Shown here piece after piece: positions 17,305-26,824 of a DNA stretch of 64,000 nucleotides. Under the pieces are notes generated by a model, which did not search any database, was not told the DNA's origin, and saw nothing but the letters and a program-made list of their open reading frames with translations. The position numbers and the translations under genes were made by a program. Each line of letters starts with the position of its first letter. The stretch's first letter is position 1. Source of the stretch: DAIPJH01 sp036770365 (GTDB lineage: Bacteria > Pseudomonadota > Alphaproteobacteria > Rickettsiales > UBA998); NCBI GenBank assembly GCA_036770365.1, contig DAIPJH010000002.1, positions 186,001 to 250,000 on the forward strand, written 5' to 3'.

Positions 17305-19098
17305 ATGAACATTGAAACACTCGATATACCTGAGCAAACCCCTCACCATGAGACCGCATCCAAAAGCTTGATGCGTCGCTTGGTATATCATTATGTCCGC
17401 CATTTTAAGCGCGATATTGTACTTGCTGTGATGTGTATGGTGGTGGTTGCTAGCACCGCAGCAGGAAATTCATGGCTACTCCAACCCGCACTGGATGAAA
17501 TTTTTGTCAATAAGAACCACCAGATGCTCTATCTGATTCCGCTTGTAGTCATTGGCATTACGTTGTTGGGTGCTATGGCAAATTATGGTCAAACCGTACT
17601 CATGCGTCGTGTTGGTCAAGGCATCATCGCCGCAATGCAAATTGATTTATTTCGCCACTTGCTTTACGCAGACGTTGGACTCTATCAAGATCAAGCTTCA
17701 GGCAAATTAATTACACGCTTTACCAGCGACATTCAGCTTATGCGTAATGCAGTATCGAGCGTTCTCACAGGCATTGCGAAGGAAACGTTAACCATGGTTT
17801 TCTTGGTAGGGGTAATGATTCATCAAAGTTGGCAGCTTTCACTTCTCGCTCTCGGGATTTACCCCATTGCATTCTACCCCGTGATTAAACTCGGTAAGCG
17901 CATGCGCAAAGTTTCTGACAAAGCACAGCATGAACTCGGTAATTTTGCTGCCATTTTAGATGATGCATTTAGCGGTGTGCGTATTGTGAAGGCATATGGG
18001 CGGGAAGAATTTGAAGTCGAGCGCGCACGTTTCTCGGTAAATCGTCTGTTCTCACTCTACACGAAAGCTTCACGTATCCAGGCAATTGCAAGCCCCATGA
18101 TGGAGATTTTGGGCAGTTTTGCGATTGCAGGTGTGATCTTTTACGGTGGCATGCAGGTTATAGACGGTTCTACCACTCCCGGTAAATTTTTCTCATTCGT
18201 TGCTGCCATGCTTATGGCCTATAAACCTGCACGTGCGATGGCAGGTATGAACACTCAATTACAAGAAGGGTTAGCCGCGGCACGCCGTTTCTTTACGGTT
18301 ATGGATACAAGACCAACCATAGCAGAAAAACCAGATGCCATCACCTTACCTACCCTAACCGAAGGGGCAAGCATTCACTTTGAGTGTGTAGATTTTAACT
18401 ATCATAATCATATCCCTGCATTGCGACAGGTGAGCTTTGATGTCTCCGCAGGAAAAATGGCGGCGTTGGTCGGCGCATCAGGCGCGGGTAAAACCACGAT
18501 TATGAATCTGATGATGCGCTTTTACGATGTGGACAGCGGCAGGATTCACATTAATGGGCATGACATACGCGACCTCACTTTTGCAAGTTTACGTAACCAT
18601 ATCGCCTTTGTCTCACAAGAAGTAATGCTGTTTGATGGCACTATTTACGAAAACATTGCATATGGGCTTGAGAATGCCAGCAAAGAAACTGTGGAGAACG
18701 CTGCAAAAGCGGCAGATGCGCATGATTTCATCATCACACAATCCGAAGGCTATGCGACACGCGTTGGTCCTTCTGGCACAAGGCTCTCAGGCGGGCAACG
18801 CCAGCGCATCTCTATCGCACGCGCAATGTTACGCAATGCTCCCATTTTATTACTAGATGAAGCAACATCCGCACTTGATGCTGCCTCTGAGCGTAGCGTT
18901 CAGAAAGCCCTTGATGAACTGATGCAACATCGCACCAGTTTGGTGATTGCGCACCGCCTTTCAACCGTACGCCACGCAGATATTATCTATGTGATGGATA
19001 AAGGACAGATCGTCGAATCAGGTACACATGATGAACTCTTAAAGAAAAATGGCGTCTATGCAACACTCAACGCCTCACAATTTACGGAGCAGGCATGA
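17305..19098 (+). CDS. msbA: MsbA-type lipid A/lipid flippase ABC exporter
   Basis: This 597-residue half-transporter has a six-helix ABC_membrane domain (about residues 35-320) and a C-terminal ATPase with Walker A GASGAGKT at 390-397, signature LSGGQ at 494-498, Walker B ILLLDEA at 514-520 and the H-loop IAHRLSTVRH. The context decides among homologues: it leads a run of DUF374, waaA, lpxK and an LpxL-type acyltransferase, so flipping of lipid A-core across the inner membrane is the natural role. The next gene starts on the base after its stop. Confidence 0.9.
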   Translation: MNIETLDIPEQTPHHETASKSLMRRLVYHYVRHFKRDIVLAVMCMVVVASTAAGNSWLLQPALDEIFVNKNHQMLYLIPLVVIGITLLGAMANYGQTVLMRRVGQGIIAAMQIDLFRHLLYADVGLYQDQASGKLITRFTSDIQLMRNAVSSVLTGIAKETLTMVFLVGVMIHQSWQLSLLALGIYPIAFYPVIKLGKRMRKVSDKAQHELGNFAAILDDAFSGVRIVKAYGREEFEVERARFSVNRLFSLYTKASRIQAIASPMMEILGSFAIAGVIFYGGMQVIDGSTTPGKFFSFVAAMLMAYKPARAMAGMNTQLQEGLAAARRFFTVMDTRPTIAEKPDAITLPTLTEGASIHFECVDFNYHNHIPALRQVSFDVSAGKMAALVGASGAGKTTIMNLMMRFYDVDSGRIHINGHDIRDLTFASLRNHIAFVSQEVMLFDGTIYENIAYGLENASKETVENAAKAADAHDFIITQSEGYATRVGPSGTRLSGGQRQRISIARAMLRNAPILLLDEATSALDAASERSVQKALDELMQHRTSLVIAHRLSTVRHADIIYVMDKGQIVESGTHDELLKKNGVYATLNASQFTEQA

Positions 19099-19803
19099 AT
19101 GGGAAGCCTAAAAAAACAAAAATTAGTTAAACGTATTGTTAAGCACCCGCACTTTCTACGTGTTGCCTGCCGTTTGGTCTGGGCTTATATATGGCTTGTG
19201 TTCCTCACTTCACGCATTCGCTATGATATTCATCCAGAGTCCGCGGCCTATATGCGTGGAGAAACGCACGCGATCACAGCATTTTGGCATGGCAGATTAT
19301 GCATGATCGCTCGCATTCGCCCTAAAAAACGCGGGATGCATGTACTTATCTCGCACCATAATGACGGCATGTTGATTGCGAAAGTGATGGAACATTTCGG
19401 CATCGCAACGATTCATGGATCAAGTAGTAAAGGTGCGATGACGGCAATGCGCTCACTGATGGTCAAACTGAAAAAAGGTGAAAACATCACCATTACCCCA
19501 GACGGCCCTCGCGGTCCATATCACATTGCCGCAGCGGGCATTGCCCACATTGCTATCCGAACGGGTTGCCCTGTTATCCCGCTTGCCTTTTCGGCGCGCA
19601 ACCATATCGCGCTCACAAGTTGGGATAAATTCATGATTCCTAAACCCTTTACAAATATTTTCTACACACTAGGCGCACCTTTAATACCGCCAGAGAGTAC
19701 AGACGAGAATCATACAGAAGAATTTAGGCTTCTTATCCAAAACAAGCTCAATGAAACGACCAATCACGCAGACATGCTTGCAGGCATTACCATAACCGAG
19801 TAA
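19099..19803 (+). CDS. DUF374 lysophospholipid acyltransferase-family protein
   Basis: The 234-residue protein has the DUF374 pattern: AFWHGRLCMIARI, LISHHNDGMLIAKVMEHFGI, IHGSSSKGAMTAMRSLM, ITPDGPRGPYHIAAAGIAHIA and CPVIPLAFSA. These are LPLAT-fold proteins found beside KDO-transferase genes in alphaproteobacteria; one hydrophobic segment near residues 22-38 should anchor it. An acyl transfer to a lipid A or lipoprotein-like acceptor is probable, but the substrate is not fixed. No spacer separates it from msbA. Confidence 0.85.
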   Translation: MGSLKKQKLVKRIVKHPHFLRVACRLVWAYIWLVFLTSRIRYDIHPESAAYMRGETHAITAFWHGRLCMIARIRPKKRGMHVLISHHNDGMLIAKVMEHFGIATIHGSSSKGAMTAMRSLMVKLKKGENITITPDGPRGPYHIAAAGIAHIAIRTGCPVIPLAFSARNHIALTSWDKFMIPKPFTNIFYTLGAPLIPPESTDENHTEEFRLLIQNKLNETTNHADMLAGITITE

Positions 19804-19812
19804 ACAAGGGTT

Positions 19813-21120
19813 ATGTCTCATTCTAAAATGCCCTTTTCTTTTACACTCTACCGCACCATTACATGGCTGGTTGCGCCCTTTTTGCCATTGTTACTGAGAA
19901 ACCGCTTAAAAGCAGGGAAAGAAATAGAAAGTCGCTTAAATGAGCGTTATGGCAAAACTACCATAGCGCGCCCACAAGGCAAACTTATTTGGTTTCACGC
20001 CGCGAGTATGGGTGAACTCACCTCCATATTACCATTAATTTCACTTATCACCGCTCAACATCCCACACTTGCAATCTTAGTGACGACTGTCACCGTGACC
20101 TCAGCTAACCTCGCCGCTACGCGCTTGCCCGAAGGTGTTATCCACCAATTCGCGCCAATTGATACGCCACAAGCTATTCATGCGTTTTTGCATCACTGGC
20201 GACCATCTGTTGCTTATTTTGTCGATTCAGAATTTTGGCCAAATATGCTCCTGATGACTCAAAAAACAGGTTGCAAATTAGTGCTGCTTAATGCGCGGAT
20301 TTCAGCGCGATCTTTTACGCAATGGATGCGCCATACGTCTATTATCACCCCAATGCTTGCCTGCTATGATGCTATTTATGCTAAAAGTGCAGTGGATGCT
20401 ACTCGGCTTCATAATTTAGGCGCAAGCAACATCCTAGAAAAAGGTAATTTGAAATTTTCTGCACCTGCCCTTCCCTTTCATAAGCACGCCCTCATAGAAA
20501 TTCAAAGCCAAATAGGTGAGCGTCCTGTTTGGCTTGCCGCCAGCACCCATGAAGGCGAAGAAGCTTATGCTCTGGAAGCCCATAAACAACTTATCTCACA
20601 ATTTCCTAACCTACTCACTATCATCATCCCACGTCATAATTTGCGTGGTGAGGCAATAGTTTCGCTTGCACGTAATGCTGGGCTTACTATCGCTCGACGC
20701 AGCCTCGCAGAAATAATTTTCCCAAATACCGCCTGTTACATTGCAGATACGATGGGTGAAATGGGTTTATTTTATCGCTTAAGCCCGATTGTTTTTGTTG
20801 GCGGGTCATTAGTAGCACATGGTGGTCAAAATCCCTTTGAACCAGCACGACTAAACTGCGCCATTTGTTACGGTCCTCATATGCAGAATTTCAACGAGTT
20901 TTGCGAAGCGTTAGAACAACGCCACGCAACGTATAAAATCAACAACGCGGTCGAACTTGCACAATTTATCCAGCATTGCCTGCAAGACCCCACCTATCAA
21001 TCCACGCTAGCCAACAATGCCGAAGCCACAGTTGATGCCTGTCAGGGAGCGTTACAAGCCATCTCAGAAGATATACATCGCACTATAGCACAACTGCTTA
21101 CGTTGGAGGACTCTCAATGA
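19813..21120 (+). CDS. waaA: 3-deoxy-D-manno-octulosonic acid (KDO) transferase
   Basis: The 435-residue GT30 glycosyltransferase has an N-terminal membrane anchor (about residues 8-30), the family motif IWFHAASMGEL, YFVDSEFWPNMLL, LNARISARSF and the C-terminal donor-binding part with VFVGGSLVAHGGQNPFEPARL. It transfers KDO from CMP-KDO to lipid IVA. Its stop overlaps the lpxK start by four bases (ATGA). Whether one or two KDO residues are added cannot be read here. Confidence 0.95.
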   Translation: MSHSKMPFSFTLYRTITWLVAPFLPLLLRNRLKAGKEIESRLNERYGKTTIARPQGKLIWFHAASMGELTSILPLISLITAQHPTLAILVTTVTVTSANLAATRLPEGVIHQFAPIDTPQAIHAFLHHWRPSVAYFVDSEFWPNMLLMTQKTGCKLVLLNARISARSFTQWMRHTSIITPMLACYDAIYAKSAVDATRLHNLGASNILEKGNLKFSAPALPFHKHALIEIQSQIGERPVWLAASTHEGEEAYALEAHKQLISQFPNLLTIIIPRHNLRGEAIVSLARNAGLTIARRSLAEIIFPNTACYIADTMGEMGLFYRLSPIVFVGGSLVAHGGQNPFEPARLNCAICYGPHMQNFNEFCEALEQRHATYKINNAVELAQFIQHCLQDPTYQSTLANNAEATVDACQGALQAISEDIHRTIAQLLTLEDSQ

Positions 21121-22103
21121 AAACCCCACGCTTCTGGCGAAAGAAATATCATCCTCTCGCCATGCTATTAACGCCACTTTCTTGGGTGTATCATGCCGCA
21201 CATCGCGCCAATATAACGGGTATTGTCCCTGAAATTTTGTCTGTACCTATCATTTGCGTGGGTAATGCGACCGTAGGCGGTGCAGGTAAAACACCGACAG
21301 TCATCATGCTGGGCGACATGCTCAAACACTATGGCTATCATATCCACGCACTCAGCCGCGGTCATGGCGGATCACTACAATCCTGTGTACGCGTAGATAC
21401 GCATACCCATAGCAGTGAAGAAGTTGGCGATGAACCCTTACTGATTGCAAAACATATCCCGTGCTGGGTCGCAAAACGTCGCAAAAAAGCGGCAGACGCC
21501 GCTATTGCTTCAGGTGCAAACCTATTGATTATGGATGATGGACTACAAAATCCTAGCCTGTATAAAACTCTCACATTGATGGTCATTGATGGCGGTTTTG
21601 GCTTTGGAAATAAAAAAATATTACCCGCAGGCCCACTGCGAGAACCCCTACATGAAGCTATTGCTAAAAGTGATGGTTTCTTGATCATTGGAGAAGATAC
21701 TACGCACATCACCTCATGCTTACCAAAAGACCGACCTATTTTTTATGCCGCCATACAACCTGACATAGAGGTAGCCAAACAACTTCAAGGACAACGCGTA
21801 TTCGCTTTCGCAGGTATTGCTCGCCCACAGAAATTCTACGATACATTAACTCAACTCGGTGCGAGCATTGTTGGAACGAAAGATTTTTCTGACCATCAAT
21901 TTTATGTTCTTGCAGATCTTCAAGCACTACAGCAAGAAGCAAGCAAACAGAAGGCGATCCTTGTCACAACCGAAAAAGATAGTGTTCGCATCCCTGAGTC
22001 TTTTCATACCCTCGTACATACGCTACCTGTAACCTTGCAATGCGAAACTCCCGATATATTATCAGCATGGATCATACAAACTTTAAAGGATCGTCACGCA
22101 TGA
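21117..22103 (+). CDS. lpxK: Tetraacyldisaccharide 4'-kinase
   Basis: The 328-residue protein shows the LpxK P-loop ICVGNATVGGAGKTPTVI around residues 46-63, the catalytic segment LLIMDDGLQNPSLYKTL and AGPLREPLHEAI. It phosphorylates the 4' position of lipid A disaccharide at the inner membrane's cytosolic face. It overlaps both neighbours by four bases, indicating translational coupling with waaA and the LpxL-type gene. Confidence 0.95.
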   Translation: MKTPRFWRKKYHPLAMLLTPLSWVYHAAHRANITGIVPEILSVPIICVGNATVGGAGKTPTVIMLGDMLKHYGYHIHALSRGHGGSLQSCVRVDTHTHSSEEVGDEPLLIAKHIPCWVAKRRKKAADAAIASGANLLIMDDGLQNPSLYKTLTLMVIDGGFGFGNKKILPAGPLREPLHEAIAKSDGFLIIGEDTTHITSCLPKDRPIFYAAIQPDIEVAKQLQGQRVFAFAGIARPQKFYDTLTQLGASIVGTKDFSDHQFYVLADLQALQQEASKQKAILVTTEKDSVRIPESFHTLVHTLPVTLQCETPDILSAWIIQTLKDRHA

Positions 22104-22984
22104 AAACACTCAGTCATGCATTAGAGGCACTTATTATTCGTCTATTGTTTATCTTACTTGGACTCATTGGTATTGACCTTGCTTCAGCCTTCGGAAGTTT
22201 TGTTGCGCGCCATCTCGCCAGATTTCATAAATCCGATCGTTTGGCACGCGCCAACCTAAAAATGGCAATGCCGGAACTCTCTCCTATGGAGATTGATAAC
22301 ATCGTGGTTGGCATATGGGATAATTTAGGGCGCACGATTGCAGAATATCCCTATCTCTCACGCCCAATCATGGCGCAGCGCATGCACATCATCGGCGCGG
22401 AGGTCTTCGAACAGGTGCGTGCAAGCGGCAAATCTGCCTTATTTGTTGGTGGACATTTTGCCAATTGGGAACTCGCGGCCAAAACTGCTGGACTTCACGA
22501 GCTTCCCCTTGTGTTAATCTATCGCCCCGCCAACAACACTATGGTTGATGGTATCATTCGTAAAACGCGCTTAACTTTTGCCCAATCCATGTTTGCTAAA
22601 GGACGTAAAGGAGCGCAAGAACTTCTCAAAGCAATTAAGGAACATAAGCCGATTGGTATGTTAGTGGATCAGAAACTCAATGATGGCATCGCCGTACCGT
22701 TTTTTGGGCATGATGCCATGACCGCACCTGCCACTGCAGAACTTGCACTTAAGTATGATTTACCAATCTACATGGCACAAGTAGTACGAGAAAAGGGCGC
22801 GCATTTTACCATTACCATGCATCACCCCTTGCAGTTTGAAAAAACTGGCGATAAAAAAAAGGATGTTTATGCTATTATGCGACGTATCAACGAAACCTTT
22901 GAAGACTGGGCGCGTCAGCACCCTGAACAATGGTTTTGGGTACATCATAGGTGGCCAAAACCTCAAGATAAGATGAAGCAATGA
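22100..22984 (+). CDS. LpxL/HtrB-type lipid A late acyltransferase
   Basis: The ATG at 22100, in an ATGA overlap with lpxK, gives 294 residues beginning MKTLSHALEAL with a membrane helix at 10-33. An in-frame upstream ATG at 22040 would bury 60 bases in lpxK and is unlikely. The LPLAT catalytic motif HFANWE is at 119-124 (His119...Glu124), followed by GMLVDQKLNDGIAVPFFGH and the C-terminal QWFWVHHRWP, all standard in LpxL/LpxM. It adds a secondary acyl chain to lipid A; chain preference is not predictable. Confidence 0.92.
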   Translation: MKTLSHALEALIIRLLFILLGLIGIDLASAFGSFVARHLARFHKSDRLARANLKMAMPELSPMEIDNIVVGIWDNLGRTIAEYPYLSRPIMAQRMHIIGAEVFEQVRASGKSALFVGGHFANWELAAKTAGLHELPLVLIYRPANNTMVDGIIRKTRLTFAQSMFAKGRKGAQELLKAIKEHKPIGMLVDQKLNDGIAVPFFGHDAMTAPATAELALKYDLPIYMAQVVREKGAHFTITMHHPLQFEKTGDKKKDVYAIMRRINETFEDWARQHPEQWFWVHHRWPKPQDKMKQ

Positions 22985-23319
22985 ACCCTGCACTCCTTAT
23001 CATTATTGCGATTACGCTACCCACCCTGTTTTTAGCGTTACTGCTAGGACCGATTTATCTTGGCATGTGTGGAAGTGTTTATGTCTACTATGACATGAAA
23101 GATTGGAAAGAATATGTCTATAACCCTGATTATGTGATTGGTATCCATCAAGGACTTTACCAATATTGGATGGCGCATAAATCTCAACTAGGTATCATGG
23201 ATTTCATCGTTCCCGCATGGGGACCTGTCGCACTAGGTGTATTACTTAGCTGCTGGCTGATCTATAAATTCGGCAAATATCTTTCAAATATTTTTAAATT
23301 ACAGACTGACCTTAGTTAG
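22981..23319 (+). CDS. Small two-helix membrane protein in the lipid A operon
   Basis: I do not recognise this 112-residue protein. It has an N-terminal hydrophobic segment (residues 3-33) and another at about 76-97, with a Tyr-rich loop between them (VYVYYDMKDWKEYVYNPDYV; IHQGLYQYW). It starts in a four-base overlap with the acyltransferase, so it is probably made with it. That coupling suggests a role in lipid A or envelope assembly, but nothing in the sequence shows one. Its end overlaps the convergent xseA stop by four bases. Confidence 0.7.
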   Translation: MNPALLIIIAITLPTLFLALLLGPIYLGMCGSVYVYYDMKDWKEYVYNPDYVIGIHQGLYQYWMAHKSQLGIMDFIVPAWGPVALGVLLSCWLIYKFGKYLSNIFKLQTDLS

Positions 23320-24656
23320 GCACGGACGCTACGCTCACCATCACGAAATTCAATACGATAATCTTCACCTTCTTGCACTGCGTTCACAGAGCTGATTGCT
23401 CTTCCTTCCGCATTACGTACTACCGCAAAACCACGCTCCAATACCTTATGGTACGCCAAATTTTCTAACATTTTATCTGCAAGCACTAACCGCGACGTAC
23501 TACGCTCGATATGGCGTGCTAATCCAGCCTCCAACCGCATTTGCTGATGTATAATATATTGTATTTTCAGTGTTAAACCCTGTGCAGGGTGAGGCAAACG
23601 CGCCCCCAGACGCTCCACCACCATCATACGTTTTTGGAGTATGCTCGGCATCACCAATGCAAGACGACTACTCCACTCGTCCACGCGTTGTGCGCGCATT
23701 TCCCATAGCTGCATCGGGCGAGGAAGCCCTCGTGCCAGCCCTTCAAGTTTTGTATGCGCATAGTGCAGATTGCGGCGCATCGCTTGTTCTAGCCGTAGCC
23801 CTGATTGCTTGACACCCATCAACAGTTCTTCGCGCACAGGCACAGCCATCTCTGCCGCTGCGGTAGGCGTTGGCGCACGCACATCTGCTGCATAATCAAT
23901 CAAGGTGGTGTCCGTCTCATGCCCCACCGCTGAAATCAGCGGAATCTGCGAGGCTGCTGCCGCACGTACGACAACTTCCTCATTAAATGCCCATAAATCT
24001 TCGAGCGAACCACCGCCGCGTGCAACGATCAACACATCTGGGCGCGGCACTACTCCGCCCTCAGCCAGCGCATTCATTCCTATAATGGCGCGTGCAATTT
24101 CTTCCGCCGCACCCTCGCCCTGCACCCGCACAGGACAGACCAGCACATGCAGCGGAAACCTGTCTTCAATACGGTGTAAAATATCACGAATCACCGCACC
24201 TGTGGGCGAAGTTATCACACCAATCACTTTTGGCAAATAAGGCAGCGAACGCTTACGTGAAACATCAAACAAACCTTCTTCCGCAAAAGCTTTTTTACGC
24301 TTTTCCAACAATGCCATCAGCGCACCTGCACCCGCAGGCTCCATCGCTTCAATCACCATCTGATAATTAGAACGCCCTGCATAGATGGTGAGTTTACCTG
24401 TGCAGATCACCTCCACGCCGTCTTCCGGCTTAAAAGTAAAACGCGATGCAACACCTTTCCAGCACACGGCGTTCAGCACCGCATTCTCATCCTTCAAATC
24501 CAGGTACAAATGACCCGAAGCCGCACGTTTAAAACCAGATATCTCGCCGCGTACGCGCACATATCCAAACGTATCTTCAACCACACGCTTAAGCGCACCA
24601 GAGATCTCACTGACGCTGTATTCAGGTTGGTTGTGTGTACTGGCTATGGATTGCAT
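23316..24656 (-). CDS. xseA: Exodeoxyribonuclease VII large subunit
   Basis: The 446-residue protein starts with an OB-fold domain (YVRVRGEISGFKRAASGHLYLDLKD, wrapped in two stretches) and continues into the ExoVII catalytic region with IGVITSPTGAVIRDI, PVRVQGEGAAEEI, VLIVARGGGSLEDLWAFN and PLISAVGHETDTTLIDYAAD. A long helical coiled-coil region and C-terminal domain follow. With XseB it degrades single-stranded DNA in both directions. xseB is not adjacent. It is divergent from purD. Confidence 0.95.
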   Translation of the reverse strand: MQSIASTHNQPEYSVSEISGALKRVVEDTFGYVRVRGEISGFKRAASGHLYLDLKDENAVLNAVCWKGVASRFTFKPEDGVEVICTGKLTIYAGRSNYQMVIEAMEPAGAGALMALLEKRKKAFAEEGLFDVSRKRSLPYLPKVIGVITSPTGAVIRDILHRIEDRFPLHVLVCPVRVQGEGAAEEIARAIIGMNALAEGGVVPRPDVLIVARGGGSLEDLWAFNEEVVVRAAAASQIPLISAVGHETDTTLIDYAADVRAPTPTAAAEMAVPVREELLMGVKQSGLRLEQAMRRNLHYAHTKLEGLARGLPRPMQLWEMRAQRVDEWSSRLALVMPSILQKRMMVVERLGARLPHPAQGLTLKIQYIIHQQMRLEAGLARHIERSTSRLVLADKMLENLAYHKVLERGFAVVRNAEGRAISSVNAVQEGEDYRIEFRDGERSVRA

Positions 24657-24771
24657 AAATAAGCTATAGAGAAATCAAACTACCCTGAAAAGTCCTAAAC
24701 TTGACAAATACTAAGTGTATATTATGGTGCGCGCAAATTATTCTCATTATGAATAGCACATTTTTTCGCTT

Positions 24772-24840
24772 GTCATTCCCGCGTAAGCAGGAATCTAGAA
24801 CAGCAGAAAGATTAAATTTCAGCTTTCGCTAGAATGAAAA
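24772..24840. repeat. Dispersed two-hairpin intergenic repeat, near-complete copy
   Basis: Two inverted half-elements face each other. The first is GTCATTCC...GGAATCTAGA (palindrome arms ATTCC/GGAAT, 20 bp over all, 24775-24794); the second resembles GATTCCAGC-TTTC-GCTGGAATGAC but carries substitutions (TTTCAGC...GCTAGAATGA). It fills most of the 219-base spacer between xseA and purD, where I see nothing else besides the purD ribosome-binding site. Confidence 0.75.
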
Positions 24841-24875
24841 GCATAATCAGAAAAAATATAAAAAAGAGGCTCTCC

Positions 24876-26153
24876 ATGACACAATCACTCAATATCCTCG
24901 TACTCGGCACTGGTGGACGCGAACATGCGCTATGTGATGCACTCACGCGCTCTGCTAGTACAGGCAAGGTCTGGTGCGCTACAGGAAATGCTGGGATCGC
25001 ACAAATCGTGGAATGTGTTGCGATCAAAGACGTAGACGCGTGCGTGGCGTTTTGCCAAGCAAACAAGGTGGATTTGGTGGTGGTTGGCCCTGAGCAACCG
25101 TTGGTGGATGGTTGGACGGATGCACTTCGCGCTGCAAATGTGCGTGTATTTGGTCCTTCTGCACAAGCAGCACAGCTTGAAGGCTCAAAAGGCTTCACCA
25201 AAGATATGTTAGCGAAATACAACATCCCATCAGGCAGCTACCAACGCTTTAGCGAATCTGCACCAGCGAAAGCATATCTTAAAAGCCAATCACTCCCGAT
25301 AGTAATTAAGGCAGACGGCTTGGCAGCAGGGAAAGGCGTGGTGATTGCCCTGTCGAAAGATGAAGCAGAAACCACAATTGATGAAATGTTTGCAGGCAAG
25401 TTTGGTGATGCCAGCCGCGAAATTGTCATCGAAGAGTTTTTGGACGGTGAAGAGGTGAGTTTCTTTGCGCTATGCGACGGCGAAACGGCCGTCGAATTTG
25501 GCTCAGCACAAGATCATAAGCGCGTGGGAGATGGTGATACTGGCCCGAATACGGGCGGCATGGGAACATATTGCCCTGCACCAGTGGTAACAGACTGCAT
25601 CCGCGACATCATTATGAAAGATATTATCCTGCCGACCGTCCATGCGATGAAAGCTGAAGGAATGCCGTTTCAAGGTGTATTATTTTGCGGTTTGATGATT
25701 GGTAGCAAAGGCCCTCAGGTGATAGAATATAATGTACGTTTCGGTGACCCAGAAGCGCAAGTGTTGCTGGCACGTTTAGATGATGATTTGGCGGATATTT
25801 TATACCGCGCTGCTGGTGGTGAACTACCCAATCGCCCACTAAAATTCAAGCCCGACGCAGCCGTATGCGTGGTAATGGCAAGCAAAGGCTATCCTGAGAA
25901 TTACGTCAAAGGCACAGTAATTCGTGGCATAGAAAAAGCCGAAACATTAGCAGGAATTAAAGTTTATCACGCGGGTACGACCCTACAAAACGGTGAACTC
26001 GTCGCCGTAGGCGGCCGCGTACTCGGCGTGACCGCACTCGGAAAAGACGTCAAAGCAGCGAGGGCGCAAGCGTATAAAGCGGTAGATAACATTGACTGGC
26101 CTGAGGGCTTTTGCCGTAGGGATATTGCATGGAGAGCATTTAATCGGGGCTAG
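24876..26153 (+). CDS. purD: Phosphoribosylamine-glycine ligase (GAR synthetase)
   Basis: Starting at ATG 24876, behind GAGG at 24866-24869, gives 425 residues beginning MTQSLNILVLGTGGREHALC; the ATG at 24834 would begin inside the intergenic repeat and is rejected. Domains are the N-terminal ligase domain (VVVGPEQPLVDGW), the ATP-grasp (IVIKADGLAAGKGV, EEFLDGEEVSFFALCDG, RVGDGDTGPNTGGMGTY, EYNVRFGDPEAQ) and the C-terminal GARS domain. It makes GAR in purine synthesis. The 3' end overlaps yciB by 14 bases. Confidence 0.96.
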   Translation: MTQSLNILVLGTGGREHALCDALTRSASTGKVWCATGNAGIAQIVECVAIKDVDACVAFCQANKVDLVVVGPEQPLVDGWTDALRAANVRVFGPSAQAAQLEGSKGFTKDMLAKYNIPSGSYQRFSESAPAKAYLKSQSLPIVIKADGLAAGKGVVIALSKDEAETTIDEMFAGKFGDASREIVIEEFLDGEEVSFFALCDGETAVEFGSAQDHKRVGDGDTGPNTGGMGTYCPAPVVTDCIRDIIMKDIILPTVHAMKAEGMPFQGVLFCGLMIGSKGPQVIEYNVRFGDPEAQVLLARLDDDLADILYRAAGGELPNRPLKFKPDAAVCVVMASKGYPENYVKGTVIRGIEKAETLAGIKVYHAGTTLQNGELVAVGGRVLGVTALGKDVKAARAQAYKAVDNIDWPEGFCRRDIAWRAFNRG

Positions 26154-26682
26154 TCTCGTCCTGTGTAATAAACCTCTGAATCCACGTCATCTGTACAAAG
26201 CTAAACACCAACGACACCCCCACCAATCCAAAAACTTTGAAGCTAATCCATTGGTCGGTGGTGAGATATCTCCATGCAAATTCATTACACATTGCCATCA
26301 ACATAAAAAAAAGCGCATAATTCCGGTGCAAGATATGCCAACCGTGAGAGGTGAGATGAAAAGCTGTGCCAATCACTGCACGTAATGGGTTCTTATGCAT
26401 TTTCCAACCGACCCAGACCACAAAACCAAGAATAACATTGACGATTGTTGGCTTCATCTTAATAAAGCTCTCATCATGTAAATAGAGGCTTAAGCCTCCA
26501 AACACCGCCACCACTGCAGCGGTCAACAACGGCACATAAGGAATTTTACGTTTTTTAATATAATGAAATACCGCAGAGATCATGCTTGAAACAATTAATG
26601 CAGCCGTTGCTACCATTAAGCCATAGTATTTATTGAGGGCGAAAAAGATAATTAATGGCAAAAAATCAAGGATCAGCATCAT
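26140..26682 (-). CDS. yciB: YciB/IspZ-type inner-membrane protein (septation protein A family)
   Basis: The 180-residue protein has five hydrophobic segments and the family pattern DFLPLIIFFALNKYYG near the N-terminus, KPTIVNVILGFVVWVGW in the middle and NEFAWRYLTTDQWISFKVFG towards the end. YciB family proteins act in cell-envelope maintenance and septation; the molecular function is unclear. It is convergent with purD. Confidence 0.92.
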   Translation of the reverse strand: MMLILDFLPLIIFFALNKYYGLMVATAALIVSSMISAVFHYIKKRKIPYVPLLTAAVVAVFGGLSLYLHDESFIKMKPTIVNVILGFVVWVGWKMHKNPLRAVIGTAFHLTSHGWHILHRNYALFFMLMAMCNEFAWRYLTTDQWISFKVFGLVGVSLVFSFVQMTWIQRFITQDETSPD

Positions 26683-26824
26683 ATATTAATCATTTCACAA
26701 GGTTTTATTAACACAAATATAACAAGACATGTCTAAAGTAAGGCACTTATACTATTAAAGTATTTGACGTAAGCGATTTTTTTACGACAATGCTTATAAC
26801 ATAAAACATGAGGAAAAAAATAGC

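Noticed and set aside
26764..26800. TTGACG and TATAAC before phoB as a promoter
   Set aside because: The spacer is 25 bp, too long for a sigma-70 type promoter.
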